The position numbers and the translations under genes are program-made. Shown here one piece after another: positions 1 to 9,168 of a stretch of 42,413 nt of DNA. Source of the stretch: CAZIUL01 sp964542475. GTDB lineage: Bacteria > Planctomycetota > B15-G4 > CAYZWU01. Position 1 is the stretch's first letter. Every line of letters starts with the position of its first letter. The stretch spans positions 1-42,413 of the forward strand of contig CAZIUL010000036.1 of the NCBI GenBank assembly GCA_964542475.1, in the 5' to 3' direction. The notes beneath the pieces were generated by a model. The model did not search any database, had not been told where the DNA came from, and saw only the letters and a program-made list of their open reading frames with translations.

Positions 1-57
1 CGCAGCCACAGCGCAGTTTACGGTGCCGCAGCAGAAGAGGATGAAATATGCGGGTCA
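1..57 (-). repeat. Palindromic repeat arm (copy E1), cut by window edge
   Basis: This is the outer 57 bases of one arm of the dispersed palindromic family. It matches the right arm of the full copy at 23649-23723 almost base for base. On the minus strand it starts with TGA and then CCCGCATATTTCATCC. That TGA (55-57) is the stop codon of anmK. The other arm, if present, lies outside the window. Confidence 0.85.
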
Positions 58-1224
58 GGGCAGAGTAATCTTCCCGAGAATCACCGCGCGGCTCGCGCCC
101 GTGGCGGAAGGCACGTTCGCAGGCCGGCCGCAGACTGTTTCGTTCCCCAGGATGGCGAACGCCACCGCTTCCCTGGCATCGCCCGGGATGCCGTGCTGTT
201 GGCTGAGCACGATCTCCATTCCCGGAAGCTCCTGCCCCAGCAGGCTCATCAGTGTCCTGTTGGACGCGCCCCCGCCGCTCACTATCAGGCTTTTTACATC
301 GTGCAGCGGGCGCACGAACCGTTGAATCGCCGAGGCGATGCTCCTTGCCGCGACAGCGGTAACGGTTGCCAGGACATCCTCGAAAGAGTCCGTCTTGTGC
401 GCTGCCAGTACCGGGCAAAGGTAAACCTGCGCGCCGAACTGTTCCTGCCCCGCGCTCTTCGGCGGCCTCCTTGAAAAATACGAGTGCTCGAGCAGGCGGT
501 CATTGAGCAGATCTATCACGCTGCCGCGCGAGGCTGCCTCGCCGTTTTTATCCATTGAGAGCGCGCCGTCCGTGAGCAGCCTTGCCGCGCCATCGATGAT
601 CATGTTGCCGGGCCCTGTGTCGAAAGCCATGACCTGTCCGGGTTCCGGCGGAATGACAGTGACATTTGCAATGCCGCCTATGTTGAGGCAGACAACAGCA
701 CGATCATCCCTCCCGAAAAGAAGCCTGTCCGCGTAAGGAACAAGCGGAGCGCCCTGCCCCCCGGCGGCAATGTCGCGCGGCCTGAAATCAGAGATCACAA
801 GAAGCCCTGTACGCTCGGCGATCACTGCCGCCTCGCCGATCTGCAAGGTGCCTGCTGTTGTTGCGCTGCCGAGGCTGTCGTCAGGAGGCATGTGGGCAAC
901 CGTGTGGCCGTGTGACGCGACCAGGTCGGCGTTCAACCCTTTCTGCGCGGCCATGCGCGCTAGCTCCTTTGCGGCTTGTGCCATCTCACCGCCCAAAACG
1001 AAGTTCAAGAGGCACACCTCGGACGCGTCCATTGTCGAGGCGAGAAGCCTGGCTCTCAATGCGGAATCATAGGGAAAGGTTTCAAATGCGACGAGGCGCA
1101 TATCGAGCCCGGGGCCCGATCCCCGGATCCTGACCAGTGCCGCGTCCACGCCGTCGCAGGATGTGCCTGACATGAGACCGATCACAACCCGCTCCTGTTT
1201 TTTCCGCAGTACGTCAAGGGTCAT
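55..1224 (-). CDS. anmK: Anhydro-N-acetylmuramic acid kinase
   Basis: A cytoplasmic enzyme of peptidoglycan recycling. It hydrolyses and phosphorylates 1,6-anhydro-MurNAc, released by lytic transglycosylases, to MurNAc-6-phosphate. The 389-residue product has the family motifs in order: GLMSGTSCDGVDAAL (residues 16-30), SHGHTV, SDFRPRDIAAGGQGAPL, LNIGGIANVT, FDTGPGNMIID and GGGASNRTLM near the C-terminus. Length fits the family (E. coli about 369). Its ATG overlaps the TGA of the kinase-MurQ gene as ATGA, so the two are probably co-transcribed and translationally coupled. The product of AnmK is the substrate of MurQ, which supports a shared pathway. The stop codon TGA abuts repeat copy E1. 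Confidence 0.96.
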   Translation of the reverse strand: MTLDVLRKKQERVVIGLMSGTSCDGVDAALVRIRGSGPGLDMRLVAFETFPYDSALRARLLASTMDASEVCLLNFVLGGEMAQAAKELARMAAQKGLNADLVASHGHTVAHMPPDDSLGSATTAGTLQIGEAAVIAERTGLLVISDFRPRDIAAGGQGAPLVPYADRLLFGRDDRAVVCLNIGGIANVTVIPPEPGQVMAFDTGPGNMIIDGAARLLTDGALSMDKNGEAASRGSVIDLLNDRLLEHSYFSRRPPKSAGQEQFGAQVYLCPVLAAHKTDSFEDVLATVTAVAARSIASAIQRFVRPLHDVKSLIVSGGGASNRTLMSLLGQELPGMEIVLSQQHGIPGDAREAVAFAILGNETVCGRPANVPSATGASRAVILGKITLP

Positions 1225-3044
1225 GGATCAGCTTCCCCATCGGACGGCTCTTGATCGAGCGCTGCACGAAGCGAGCCCTTGCAGCTATCGAGGAGGGCCG
1301 CCGCATCTTCCCCGCTCATCCCTTTTCGCGCCATCAGGATCGCTGCTGCAACGCTGCCGCCCGCCTTGTCCAGCAGCTCGTCCGCGGAATCGCGCTCAAC
1401 CTTGGCAAGGGTTTGGATGATGCCGACAGCCCGGCTGCGGAGCTTGACGTTCACCGGCCTGACCCCGATCATCAGCCCGTCATACACGTATCCCGAAAGA
1501 GTCATCGCACAGGTGCTTATCGAGTTCAGCACCATCTTGGTGGCGCTACCGGCTTTCAGGCGCGTGGAGCCTTCTACAACCTCGTCACCGGTGTCAAGCG
1601 CGATCACGAGCAATGCGGCATCTTTGTGTCCCGGCTTCACGGTGCATGTGATCAAGGCGGTGGATGCGCCCCGCTTTCGCGCCTCGGCCAGTGCGCCCAG
1701 CACATAGGGTGTTGTGCCGGACGCGGAGATGCCAACCAGAAAATCACGCTCGTTGACCGGCGGGTCAACGGCCGCCACATGGTCAGCGCCTCCCCGCTCG
1801 TCATCCTCGGCAGCTTCCACGCTCCTTGAAAACGCCTCTTCCCCGCCTGCGAGAAGACCGACAACCATGCCGGGCGGCACACCGAATGTGGGCGGGCATT
1901 CAGCAGCATCCAGGACTCCAAGGCGGCCGCTCGTGCCTGCTCCGGCATAGATGAGCCTTCCCCCGCGCCCGAACGATTGCGCGGCGGTCTCGACCGCCTT
2001 TGCGATGGACAGCTCCTCGCGGGCCACGGCATCCGCCGCGCGGGCGTCTCCCTTGTTCATCAGGCGGACCATAGACCGGGTCCGGTTAAAATTTTCATCC
2101 GGTGAAATTCGCTCATTCCCTCTGGTTTTAATTGTAACGGAACCGGATGCGTGCGGATCTAGCGCCATCTCCAGAACAGCACGATGCCCGGCAACACGGG
2201 CCGGGCTGCAAACGATGCCGGGTCTTGCCCTTTCGAGCGCTTCCTGAAAGGCACTCGTGAAAAGGATCGATCCTGAAAAAAGCCCCCCGTTCAAAAAGAC
2301 CGGCGTGTCGTCCGGCAGGGACAGCCGCTTGTACGCTGACAGCGTCTGCCCGGCAAGCAAAGCCGCCTCTTTCTCGATGCAGGCCATCGCCACCGGATCA
2401 TTATCGTGAGCGCACGCGACCACGGTTTTTGCAAGGGCTGCGATCTCGTGTCTTTTTGCTTCGACCGCCCACTTCCCGAGAACGGATGGTTCTTGACAGC
2501 CGGTGGCTGCAACTATCCCGTGCGTGAGCCCTGTTCGCGGACCGATCCCGTCGAAATGATGTGCGCATGCCCTGAGCGCCCTCGCGGCGAGCGCGTACGC
2601 GCTTCCTTCATCCCCCAGGATCGGGCCGCGCCCCCCCACGAATGAGGTTTGTCCGCTGTCGCGGTATGCCGAAACGTTCGAGCCGGTTCCTGCTGTCACG
2701 ACCACTCCCCCGCCCGGGATTGCGTTGGCAAGGAGCAGCGGCCACCTGTCATCGGATATGACCACGAGATCGGCATTCAGCCTGGAAGACAGCTCGGCAG
2801 CGAGAAGGTCGCGGATCTTGGCATTGTCCGCACCGGCAACGCCGGCTGCAACCGCTTCCGCGCGCTTACCATGCCCAAGAACGCTCCCGGCCAGATCGAC
2901 GACAACTCCCGCGGCCGCGCGAACGCCGCAAACCGCAGGGTTGGACGGTCCGCCCTCAACTTCGGCCAGAAGCTCCTTTTCTCCGCTGTAAAGCCCTGCG
3001 CGAGTTATCGAGCCTCCGCAGTCGAGAGCGAGGATCTGTTTCAT
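1221..3044 (-). CDS. murQ: Fusion of BadF/BadG-type amino-sugar kinase and MurNAc-6-phosphate etherase (MurQ)
   Basis: A 607-residue fusion. Residues 1 to about 300 are an actin-fold kinase of the BadF/BadG (N-acetylglucosamine kinase, MurK-like) type: LALDCGGSITRAGLY at the start, AGTGSNV, GDEGSAYALA and FLNGGLFSG. Residues about 310-607 are MurQ, with YAGAGTSGRLGVLDAAECPP, ISASGTTPYVLGAL and LKAGSATKMVLNSIST. MurQ cleaves the lactyl ether of MurNAc-6-P to give GlcNAc-6-P and lactate. The kinase half probably phosphorylates MurNAc and/or GlcNAc; the specificity is inferred. I start at MKQILALDCGG (3044) because the open frame upstream to 3278 has no family homology and runs into the neighbouring gene's 3' end. 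The ribosome site is weak (AGGTG close to ATG). Coupled to anmK by an ATGA overlap. Confidence 0.93.
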   Translation of the reverse strand: MKQILALDCGGSITRAGLYSGEKELLAEVEGGPSNPAVCGVRAAAGVVVDLAGSVLGHGKRAEAVAAGVAGADNAKIRDLLAAELSSRLNADLVVISDDRWPLLLANAIPGGGVVVTAGTGSNVSAYRDSGQTSFVGGRGPILGDEGSAYALAARALRACAHHFDGIGPRTGLTHGIVAATGCQEPSVLGKWAVEAKRHEIAALAKTVVACAHDNDPVAMACIEKEAALLAGQTLSAYKRLSLPDDTPVFLNGGLFSGSILFTSAFQEALERARPGIVCSPARVAGHRAVLEMALDPHASGSVTIKTRGNERISPDENFNRTRSMVRLMNKGDARAADAVAREELSIAKAVETAAQSFGRGGRLIYAGAGTSGRLGVLDAAECPPTFGVPPGMVVGLLAGGEEAFSRSVEAAEDDERGGADHVAAVDPPVNERDFLVGISASGTTPYVLGALAEARKRGASTALITCTVKPGHKDAALLVIALDTGDEVVEGSTRLKAGSATKMVLNSISTCAMTLSGYVYDGLMIGVRPVNVKLRSRAVGIIQTLAKVERDSADELLDKAGGSVAAAILMARKGMSGEDAAALLDSCKGSLRAALDQEPSDGEADP

Positions 3045-3141
3045 AACACCTAGACCGAAAAAAATTTTACCGGGTAAAACTCGTCCGCCATCATACACAA
3101 CGCATTTCGAAACAGGGCTTGGGTCGCTCACAGATCCCGCA

Positions 3142-4905
3142 TCAATGATATGCGCGCAAAAGAAAATTGCAAGGATACCCGATGGCGGCCATATTATAGA
3201 GGTGGTTGTTGTTGGCAATGTTAATGTAATCGAACACAGCGGAAGGGCCGGTGTTGCCGGCGGTCCATGACCACCCACCGTAACCGTTCACATCCGTATC
3301 CGCGGGTGCGACATACTGTCCCGCGCCGTGCTCGAGCGAGGCGCCCACGAAAAACCCGCTGTCAACCTGCACCGGGGCTGCCAGATCGAAGTGGTTGATT
3401 ATATCGGTGTCCACGTTTTTCACCGCGACATCGATCTTGGCCAGAAACACCGCATCTATCGGATTGCCGTCATTGTTCGGGTCATCCCATATGTAAAGGT
3501 GGGCCGGGGCCCCGTTGCCCGGACCCAAACCCGGAAAAGACGGCGACCCGAAGGCTGTACAGAGCTGTGCAACGACATCGCTGCCTCCCGCGGCCTCGAA
3601 GTAGTGGATCCAGCACAAGTCGCCCCCGTCGATCCAGCCGAACAGGTTCTCGCTTGACCCGTCATCGTAGATGTAATCCGGGATCTCCCCTATCAGCATG
3701 ACCTCCACCGGATTGGACACGAAATCGAAAGGCTGCGCGAGACAGAACGCAAAGGTGGCGGGCAGGTTTCCCGGAAACGGGCTGTTCGGCGGAACGGTGA
3801 GAACCGCCTCGGCTTTCCCGTCTCCGTCAAGGTTGCCGATGAAAGGAACCCAGGGGTGGCCGGAGATGGCGAGCCGGAGCAGATGACCAGTGAACCCGTC
3901 CCAGTTGATGGGCAGCACCTCCCCGCCCGGCAGGACTGTCCCCGGTGTTGAGCCGGATAAAGATCCGAACAGGGCGAACAGGCGGCCCGCGTGCTCATCC
4001 CCCGCGTCGAGCGAAAAGGTGACTTCGCCGCCCTCCCAGCAGTTCAGCTCCTCCTTGTCCGCTTCCAGCGGATCTGTGGGTATCGTGGCGAGATCGTAAA
4101 AATAAACCGTGGTGCCGGACACGACGGCCAGCTCCCACGCGCCTCCTCCCGAATCATATGCGCAAGCCCCGCCGCCGCCCCCGACCAGCGAAAAGCTCTT
4201 TCCCGTGAACACGCCGGAGATGGGATCGAACTCGACGGCCGTGGCACCGCCCATCTCATAGGTGATCCACCAGAGCATGGGATGATCCGGATCCGATTCC
4301 TCCATGGCAGCGCCGTAAGCCGTGATTCCAGGATTGATGACGGTCTGGTACGTGCCGTTCTTGAAACACTTGTACAATTGTGTTGAGAAGGAAGCGGTCC
4401 AAAAACAATCCTCGCATGTCTGATAAGCCAGAGCCCGGCAGAGATTGATTGGATAAGGGCCATAGTATGTGCCGGTTGGAGTGCCGTCGGCCGGATCGAT
4501 CTGCGTGATGCACGCGGGCGCTGCGCTGTCGTCGCCTGCATTGAGATACCCGCTGTCCCACGCAAGGCCCCGCCATCCCCAGAAACCCCAGTTGGCCGGC
4601 GGCTGGGGGTACCGGTTCACCAGAACGCCGGCAGGGGAGATCTCATAAATGTACGAAATCGTGAAGTCGTAAGGGCAGGTAACCCAGTAGCTGTTGCCGT
4701 CGAACTCGACACCCAGGCAGTTGTAGTTTCCAATGATCGGTATCAGGTCCATTGTCCCCTTGAGATCACCCAATCCACGCCCGGAAGATGCAAGCGTGAT
4801 CTTATGGCCGGTATCGATCTCATCCGGCGCCCCGATGCCGACCTGTGCGGATCCCAGGGAGGTAACAAGGAAGATTAAAAAGGTGGACAGAAAAAGCGGC
4901 TTCAT
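3142..4905 (-). CDS. Secreted protein with LPGG module and C-terminal YDDG-type domain
   Basis: No enzymatic function recognised. The 587-residue product begins with a signal peptide (MKPLFLSTFLIFLVTSLGSA then Q). Residues about 50-285 have W/G-rich beta-propeller-like segments (WGWRGLAWD, ITQIDPADGTPTG, TAVEFDPISG). Residues about 290-405 are the LPGG module (TVLPGGEVLPINWDGFT, then FIGNLDGDGKA, then QPFDFVSNPVEV), also present in the genes at 27067 and 30682 and in the remnant at 23277. Residues about 405-587 form a further beta-rich domain starting YDDGSSENLFGWIDGGD, with Cys and Trp residues. It is likely a cell-surface or secreted structural or binding protein. It follows the kinase-MurQ gene on the same strand, with 97 bases between them, but no functional link is evident. 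Confidence 0.8.
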   Translation of the reverse strand: MKPLFLSTFLIFLVTSLGSAQVGIGAPDEIDTGHKITLASSGRGLGDLKGTMDLIPIIGNYNCLGVEFDGNSYWVTCPYDFTISYIYEISPAGVLVNRYPQPPANWGFWGWRGLAWDSGYLNAGDDSAAPACITQIDPADGTPTGTYYGPYPINLCRALAYQTCEDCFWTASFSTQLYKCFKNGTYQTVINPGITAYGAAMEESDPDHPMLWWITYEMGGATAVEFDPISGVFTGKSFSLVGGGGGACAYDSGGGAWELAVVSGTTVYFYDLATIPTDPLEADKEELNCWEGGEVTFSLDAGDEHAGRLFALFGSLSGSTPGTVLPGGEVLPINWDGFTGHLLRLAISGHPWVPFIGNLDGDGKAEAVLTVPPNSPFPGNLPATFAFCLAQPFDFVSNPVEVMLIGEIPDYIYDDGSSENLFGWIDGGDLCWIHYFEAAGGSDVVAQLCTAFGSPSFPGLGPGNGAPAHLYIWDDPNNDGNPIDAVFLAKIDVAVKNVDTDIINHFDLAAPVQVDSGFFVGASLEHGAGQYVAPADTDVNGYGGWSWTAGNTGPSAVFDYINIANNNHLYNMAAIGYPCNFLLRAYH

Positions 4906-4980
4906 ATCCAGGCTCCTTTCCTTATAAAGGTGCGGGCATCATACCAAATCCAATGAAACCCGTCCATCTTTAAAAAGAAC

Positions 4981-5014
4981 GGCCGCAGCAGAAGAGTGTG
5001 AAATAAGCGGGCTA
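4981..5014 (-). repeat. Palindromic repeat arm (copy E2)
   Basis: A single arm of the dispersed family. On the minus strand it reads TAG, then CCCGCTTATTTCACACTC and TTCTGCTGCGGCC. The TAG (5012-5014) is the stop codon of the PhzF-like gene. I see no matching left arm in the 106-base gap up to the secreted-protein gene. Confidence 0.85.
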
Positions 5015-5800
5015 ATCAACAACGATTTCACCGCGAAGGTAAAGTTTTGCCCTTCCGCCGATGGACACGCGCTCTCCCAGGTGCTCGCACAAAAGCTCGC
5101 CCCCGCGCTCTGAAACCTGCCTTGCGCGAAGCTTCTGTTTGCCCAGACGCCCGGCCCAGAACGGTATCAGCGTGCAGTGAGCCGACCCGGTCACAGGATC
5201 TTCGGGTATGCCCGCCCGGGGAGCGAAGAAGCGGGATACAAAATCCACATCGTTTCCTTTGGCTGTTGCAATCACGGCAAAGGCGTCGAGCGCTTCGACA
5301 CGGATGAGGTCCGGCTGAAGCGCGAGGATCTCATCCTCCGTCTCGTAGAGAACCAGAAGATCGCGCTCTGCAGCATGGGCTTCCTTGGGCCGCCCCCCGA
5401 GAGCTGAGGCGATCTTTTCGGTGCACTGAGCAGGGGCCGGAGCCCGGGAGGGAAAGTCCAGGAAAAGATCAGGGCCATCCTTTTTGACTGTCAGCAAACC
5501 GCAGCTCTTCGTCTCGAACACAACCTTGTCGCCCCGGACCTTCCCCTCCTCGAACAGCACAAAAGCGGTGGCCAGGGTCGCGTGGCCGCAAAGATCCACT
5601 TCGATCCGCGGGGTAAACCACCTGAGCCCCAAGGCTTCCCCCTTGGGAAGAACAAAAGCTGTCTCCGAAAGGTTGTTCTCCGCTGCTACCGCCTGGAGCG
5701 TTTCGTCTGGCAGCTGCTCATCGAGCAGCACGACTGCTGCCGGGTTGCCGCTGAAAAGCCTGCTTGTAAAAGCGTCTACCTGAAAGATTGGAAGCTTCAT
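5012..5800 (-). CDS. PhzF family epimerase/isomerase-like protein
   Basis: A 262-residue cytosolic protein of the PhzF/YHI9 family, with a diaminopimelate-epimerase-like two-lobed fold. Visible family signatures are FQVDAFTSRLFSGNPAAVV at the N-terminus, NNLSETAFV with the conserved Glu46 (the acid/base in PhzF), DLCGHATLATAF around residues 69-80 and EDPVTGSAHC in the C-terminal lobe. Length is typical of the family. There are no phenazine genes nearby, so the substrate is unknown and a phenazine role is unlikely. The gene is divergent from the heparinase-like gene, with 169 bases between the starts. The stop codon is the outer triplet of repeat E2. Confidence 0.93.
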   Translation of the reverse strand: MKLPIFQVDAFTSRLFSGNPAAVVLLDEQLPDETLQAVAAENNLSETAFVLPKGEALGLRWFTPRIEVDLCGHATLATAFVLFEEGKVRGDKVVFETKSCGLLTVKKDGPDLFLDFPSRAPAPAQCTEKIASALGGRPKEAHAAERDLLVLYETEDEILALQPDLIRVEALDAFAVIATAKGNDVDFVSRFFAPRAGIPEDPVTGSAHCTLIPFWAGRLGKQKLRARQVSERGGELLCEHLGERVSIGGRAKLYLRGEIVVD

Positions 5801-5969
5801 TTTTTCACCTCGAAACAGCCGCTGGAATTTAACGGGTCGTGTAACTTATCCGGCAACCGGCTTTTCACCCTTGCTTTTCGTTTACATCCACCCTGTCAGA
5901 ACGTTCCGGTAAACTGTATTATGCGGATAACTGAGTTATCTGTCCCTTTATTTCCGGGAGCATCATGTC

Positions 5970-8300
5970 ATGATGAACATCATCTCCTGTGTATTCTGCA
6001 TCTACCTTTTCCCGATGACAGAGCTTCCTCTTGACGACAGCGCCGCTAAACCGGGCGAATGGGATTTCCATCCGGCCCAGCGGCAGACCCTGACAGCCAC
6101 GCCTCCCGGCTTTTCCTGGAGACCGCAGAAAGACGCCGCGTTTTACGAGCTCGAAGTAAAAGGCAAGGCAGGCACCCACAGCTACACGGAAATCGGGTAC
6201 AACGTCTTCTGCCCTGACGAGCCGATCGAGCCCGGCGTGTACTCGTGGAGGTACAGGTACCTCGATGAAAAAGGCAGACAGTCGAAGTGGAGCGGGGAGC
6301 GGACCTTCACCATAAAAAAAGGCGCTGAACCGTTCCCCCTTCCGGGCAGGACAAAGCTGCTCGCCAAGATACCGAAGGAGCACCCCCGTCTTTTTGTCCG
6401 CCCCGAGGAGATCCCCGGGATCAGGAGCAACGTTTCCGATGAGTTCGATGAGCTCATGGTGCGTTGCAACAAGCTGCTTGAGAATCCGCCCCCTACCGGA
6501 GAACCGCCCAGGTATCCGAAGGGTATGGAAAGGAAAAGCGAAGAGTGGAGAAAGATGTGGTGGGGAAACAGAACCTACACGGAAAAGGTTCTCGATTCGG
6601 CCGCGCTCCTGGCGTTTACAGGACTCATCGCCAAGAAAACAGAGTACAAGGACCTGGCCAGGCGCTTGCTGCTTGACGCTGCCGAGTGGGATCCCAGGGG
6701 ATCAACAGGGTACCGCTACAACGACGAGGCCGGAATGCCCTATGCCTACCACTTCTCCAGGGCCTACACATTTCTCCATGCCCACCTCACGGAAGAGGAA
6801 AGGGACCGGTGCAGGAAGGTCATGCGCGTGAGGGGCAATGACATGTACAGCCATCTCTGCCCGCGGCATCTCTGGCATCCCTATTCGAGCCACTCGAACA
6901 GGGCATGGCATTATCTCGGCGAGGTGGGTATCGCGTTTTACGAAGAGATCCCGGAAGCCGCTGACTGGGTCGTATTCGCGGCAAACGTGTTCCGCTGCGT
7001 GTACCCTGTCTGGTCGGACAAGGACGGGGGTTGGCACGAGGGTTTCTGCTACTGGCAGAGCTACATCAACAGGTTCACGTGGTGGGCTGCGGTGATGAAA
7101 AAGGCGCTTGGGATCAACGCGTTTGCCAAGCCGTACTTCTCCCAGGCGGGGTACTATCCACTCTACCTGATGCCGCCCGGGCAGGAGGGCGGAGGATTCG
7201 GCGATCTCTGCGGCAAGATAACATCCGGGGCAAGCGTGCCGCTGATGGCCGCGTTCGCAGCGCAGGCGCAGAACCCCCACTGGCAGTGGTACGTGGATGC
7301 CCACGGCGGGGCTCCACCCGGCAAAGGGTACGTTGGATACATCGCGGGTCTTCTTCCGGCGATCGAACAGGTGAAACCAACAGACCTGCCGTCATCGCGC
7401 CTTTTCGAGGGGACAGGCATCGCCGTGCTCAACAAAACGATCCTGAGCGCTGATGACAACGTGCAGGTTGTGTTCAAGTCGAGCCCGTTCGGCACGCAGA
7501 GCCACGGCTACGAGTCGCAGAACAGCTTCCTTCTGAACGTGTGCGGCGAGAGAATGCTCGTCAGATCAGGATACAGGGATATCTACGGGAGCAGCCACCA
7601 CCGCGACTGGATGTGGGAGACAAAGTCTGTAAACTCCGTCACTGTCAACGGGAAGGGGCAAAAAAAGCATTCCTCCTCTGCAACGGGAAAGATAATCGGC
7701 TTTTACACGGGCCCGTTCTTCGATTACGCGGCCGGAGAGGCCGGGCCAGCCTACGGAGGCGAGCTTGACAGCTTTGTCAGGAGCGTTCTGTTCATCAAGC
7801 CCGACCTCATAATCATCTTCGATTCTTTGTACGCATCGAAACCCTCGATCTTCACATGGCACATGCACTCCGCCCCGCCCATGGTAAAACACGGAGACGG
7901 TACGGTCGTAATCGAAGGGGAAAAAGGGGCCGCACTGATAACGATGCTGGAGCCCCGCGAACCGAACTTCGAGATCACGGACAGGTTCGATCCGCCCCCG
8001 AGGCCCAGGATCAAGCTGACCCAGTGGCACCTCACTGCATCCACAACAGAGCCGACCGATAAGGCGCACTTCATATCGGTGATCACAGCCGGCAGGAAAG
8101 GGATGTTGAACGAGCCTGACCTGACCCTGGCCGGAACCCCGCATTGTTACGAGCTGATCGCCCGCAGCGGCGCAACCGAGGCAAGGGTGATCTTGAGAGC
8201 GGATAATGAGAAAGGGGCGCGGGTAGAGGCCGAGCTCAGGAAAGGAGACACCATGATCGCTGCGTTTTCGAGGTGCTCGCCCGGTGAAGTTAAGCGATAG
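5970..8300 (+). CDS. Heparinase II/III-like (DUF4962-type) polysaccharide lyase
   Basis: A 776-residue probable polysaccharide lyase acting by beta-elimination on uronic-acid-containing glycans. Residues about 40-110 are a FN3-like DUF4962 N-terminal part (PPGFSWRPQKDAAFYELEV ... YSWRYRYLDEKGRQSKWSG). Residues about 125-440 look like the alpha/alpha toroid, with PRLFVRPEEIPGIR and SSHSNRAWHYLGEVGIAF, which holds candidate catalytic Asn/His. Residues about 470-776 are the heparinase II/III beta-sandwich (SHGYESQNSFLLNVCGERML, LVRSGYRDIYGSSHHRDW). The start at 5970 is supported by GGGAG nine bases upstream; the N-terminus is hydrophobic but lacks basic residues, so export is uncertain. A sulfatase at 23721 would suit sulfated glycans. 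The TAG stop directly touches repeat E3. The exact substrate cannot be read. Confidence 0.85.
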   Translation: MMNIISCVFCIYLFPMTELPLDDSAAKPGEWDFHPAQRQTLTATPPGFSWRPQKDAAFYELEVKGKAGTHSYTEIGYNVFCPDEPIEPGVYSWRYRYLDEKGRQSKWSGERTFTIKKGAEPFPLPGRTKLLAKIPKEHPRLFVRPEEIPGIRSNVSDEFDELMVRCNKLLENPPPTGEPPRYPKGMERKSEEWRKMWWGNRTYTEKVLDSAALLAFTGLIAKKTEYKDLARRLLLDAAEWDPRGSTGYRYNDEAGMPYAYHFSRAYTFLHAHLTEEERDRCRKVMRVRGNDMYSHLCPRHLWHPYSSHSNRAWHYLGEVGIAFYEEIPEAADWVVFAANVFRCVYPVWSDKDGGWHEGFCYWQSYINRFTWWAAVMKKALGINAFAKPYFSQAGYYPLYLMPPGQEGGGFGDLCGKITSGASVPLMAAFAAQAQNPHWQWYVDAHGGAPPGKGYVGYIAGLLPAIEQVKPTDLPSSRLFEGTGIAVLNKTILSADDNVQVVFKSSPFGTQSHGYESQNSFLLNVCGERMLVRSGYRDIYGSSHHRDWMWETKSVNSVTVNGKGQKKHSSSATGKIIGFYTGPFFDYAAGEAGPAYGGELDSFVRSVLFIKPDLIIIFDSLYASKPSIFTWHMHSAPPMVKHGDGTVVIEGEKGAALITMLEPREPNFEITDRFDPPPRPRIKLTQWHLTASTTEPTDKAHFISVITAGRKGMLNEPDLTLAGTPHCYELIARSGATEARVILRADNEKGARVEAELRKGDTMIAAFSRCSPGEVKR

Positions 8301-8329
8301 GGGACGAAGAGTATGAAATAAGCGGGTTA
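8301..8329 (-). repeat. Short palindromic repeat arm (copy E3) between two stop codons
   Basis: A 29-base arm. On the minus strand it is TAA, then CCCGCTTATTTCATACTC and TTCGTC. It fits exactly between the TAG stop of the heparinase-like gene (8298-8300) and the TAA stop of the TauE gene (8327-8329), so it fills the whole convergent intergenic space. Confidence 0.85.
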
Positions 8330-9079
8330 AGCGGCTATCAGCGCCCGCACACAAAGGGAAAGGCATGTGATTCCGGCCAGGACCTCGACCACGATGTTGA
8401 AAAGCCGCTGCGGGATGCGATGGGCAAAAAAGATCCCGAGCGCGCCTCCGGCAAGGATCGCCGGTACAAGAACCAGACCCGTGAGAAGGGTCTGTCCGTT
8501 GATCAGATCGAGGTTGTGGCTGAAAGGAGTTTTTGAAAGGTTCAGGATCCAGAAGAACCACGCCTGTGTGCCGATGATCTCCTTCTTCTTCATGCCCATT
8601 GCCAGCATGTAGATCACGATGATCGGTCCGGCTGCGTTGGCCATCATGCTCGCGCACCCGGCGATCATGCCGATGAAGCAGGCAATCCACCAGGCAGAGG
8701 GGGCCTTATCCTTGTCGTCGTTTTTTCTCAGGTGAGACAGGCCGATCATGGAAAGAACTACAAGGCCGATCAGCGGCATGAGCTGCTCATCGGTGATGTG
8801 CCCGAGCCAGAAATAACCTGCCACGATCCCGGCCATTGTCCAGGGAAGGAGGCGCCCCAGCTTTTGCCAATCCACGTGCCTGCGCCAGTAGATGATGGCA
8901 ACGATATCGCCCACGCAAAGCAGTGGAAGCAGAAACCCTGTCGACTCGCGAGCAGGCATTATGCTCGCGAGCAGCGGGACAACCAGCACACCGGCTCCCG
9001 GGATGCCCGCCTTGGAGAAGCCGATCATACCGCTCGATACGATGACCACCAGCCACGCCAGTCCGTCGAACTCCATCAT
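8327..9079 (-). CDS. TauE/SafE family sulfite/sulfonate exporter-like permease
   Basis: A 250-residue inner-membrane protein with about eight hydrophobic segments and the family's two pseudo-symmetric halves. The first half contains SSGMIGFSKAGIPGAGVLVVP and the second IAGCASMMANAAGPIIVIYML. Members of this family (formerly DUF81) are linked to export or uptake of sulfite, sulfoacetate and similar anions; the actual substrate here is unknown. Release of sulfate or sulfite from sulfated glycans would be a plausible context, but there is no operon link. The stop codon TAA is the outer triplet of repeat E3. Length is normal. Confidence 0.88.
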   Translation of the reverse strand: MMEFDGLAWLVVIVSSGMIGFSKAGIPGAGVLVVPLLASIMPARESTGFLLPLLCVGDIVAIIYWRRHVDWQKLGRLLPWTMAGIVAGYFWLGHITDEQLMPLIGLVVLSMIGLSHLRKNDDKDKAPSAWWIACFIGMIAGCASMMANAAGPIIVIYMLAMGMKKKEIIGTQAWFFWILNLSKTPFSHNLDLINGQTLLTGLVLVPAILAGGALGIFFAHRIPQRLFNIVVEVLAGITCLSLCVRALIAA

Positions 9080-9168
9080 TGCTCAGCTCCGCCGGGCTTC
9101 CCCGCGTAAAAACTTATGTTGCCGATCCGGAACGCGGAGAGTAGCACGGACAATCACCACATTCATAA

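Noticed and set aside
3045..3278. N-terminal 78-codon extension of the kinase-MurQ gene
   Set aside because: No family homology, overlaps the 3' end of the next gene, and the kinase motif LALDCGG starts right after the internal ATG at 3044.
7566..8690. Long minus-strand open frame (374 codons) across the heparinase-like gene and TauE
   Set aside because: Low-complexity His/Arg/Gly composition typical of antisense of GC-rich genes; overlaps two well-supported genes.
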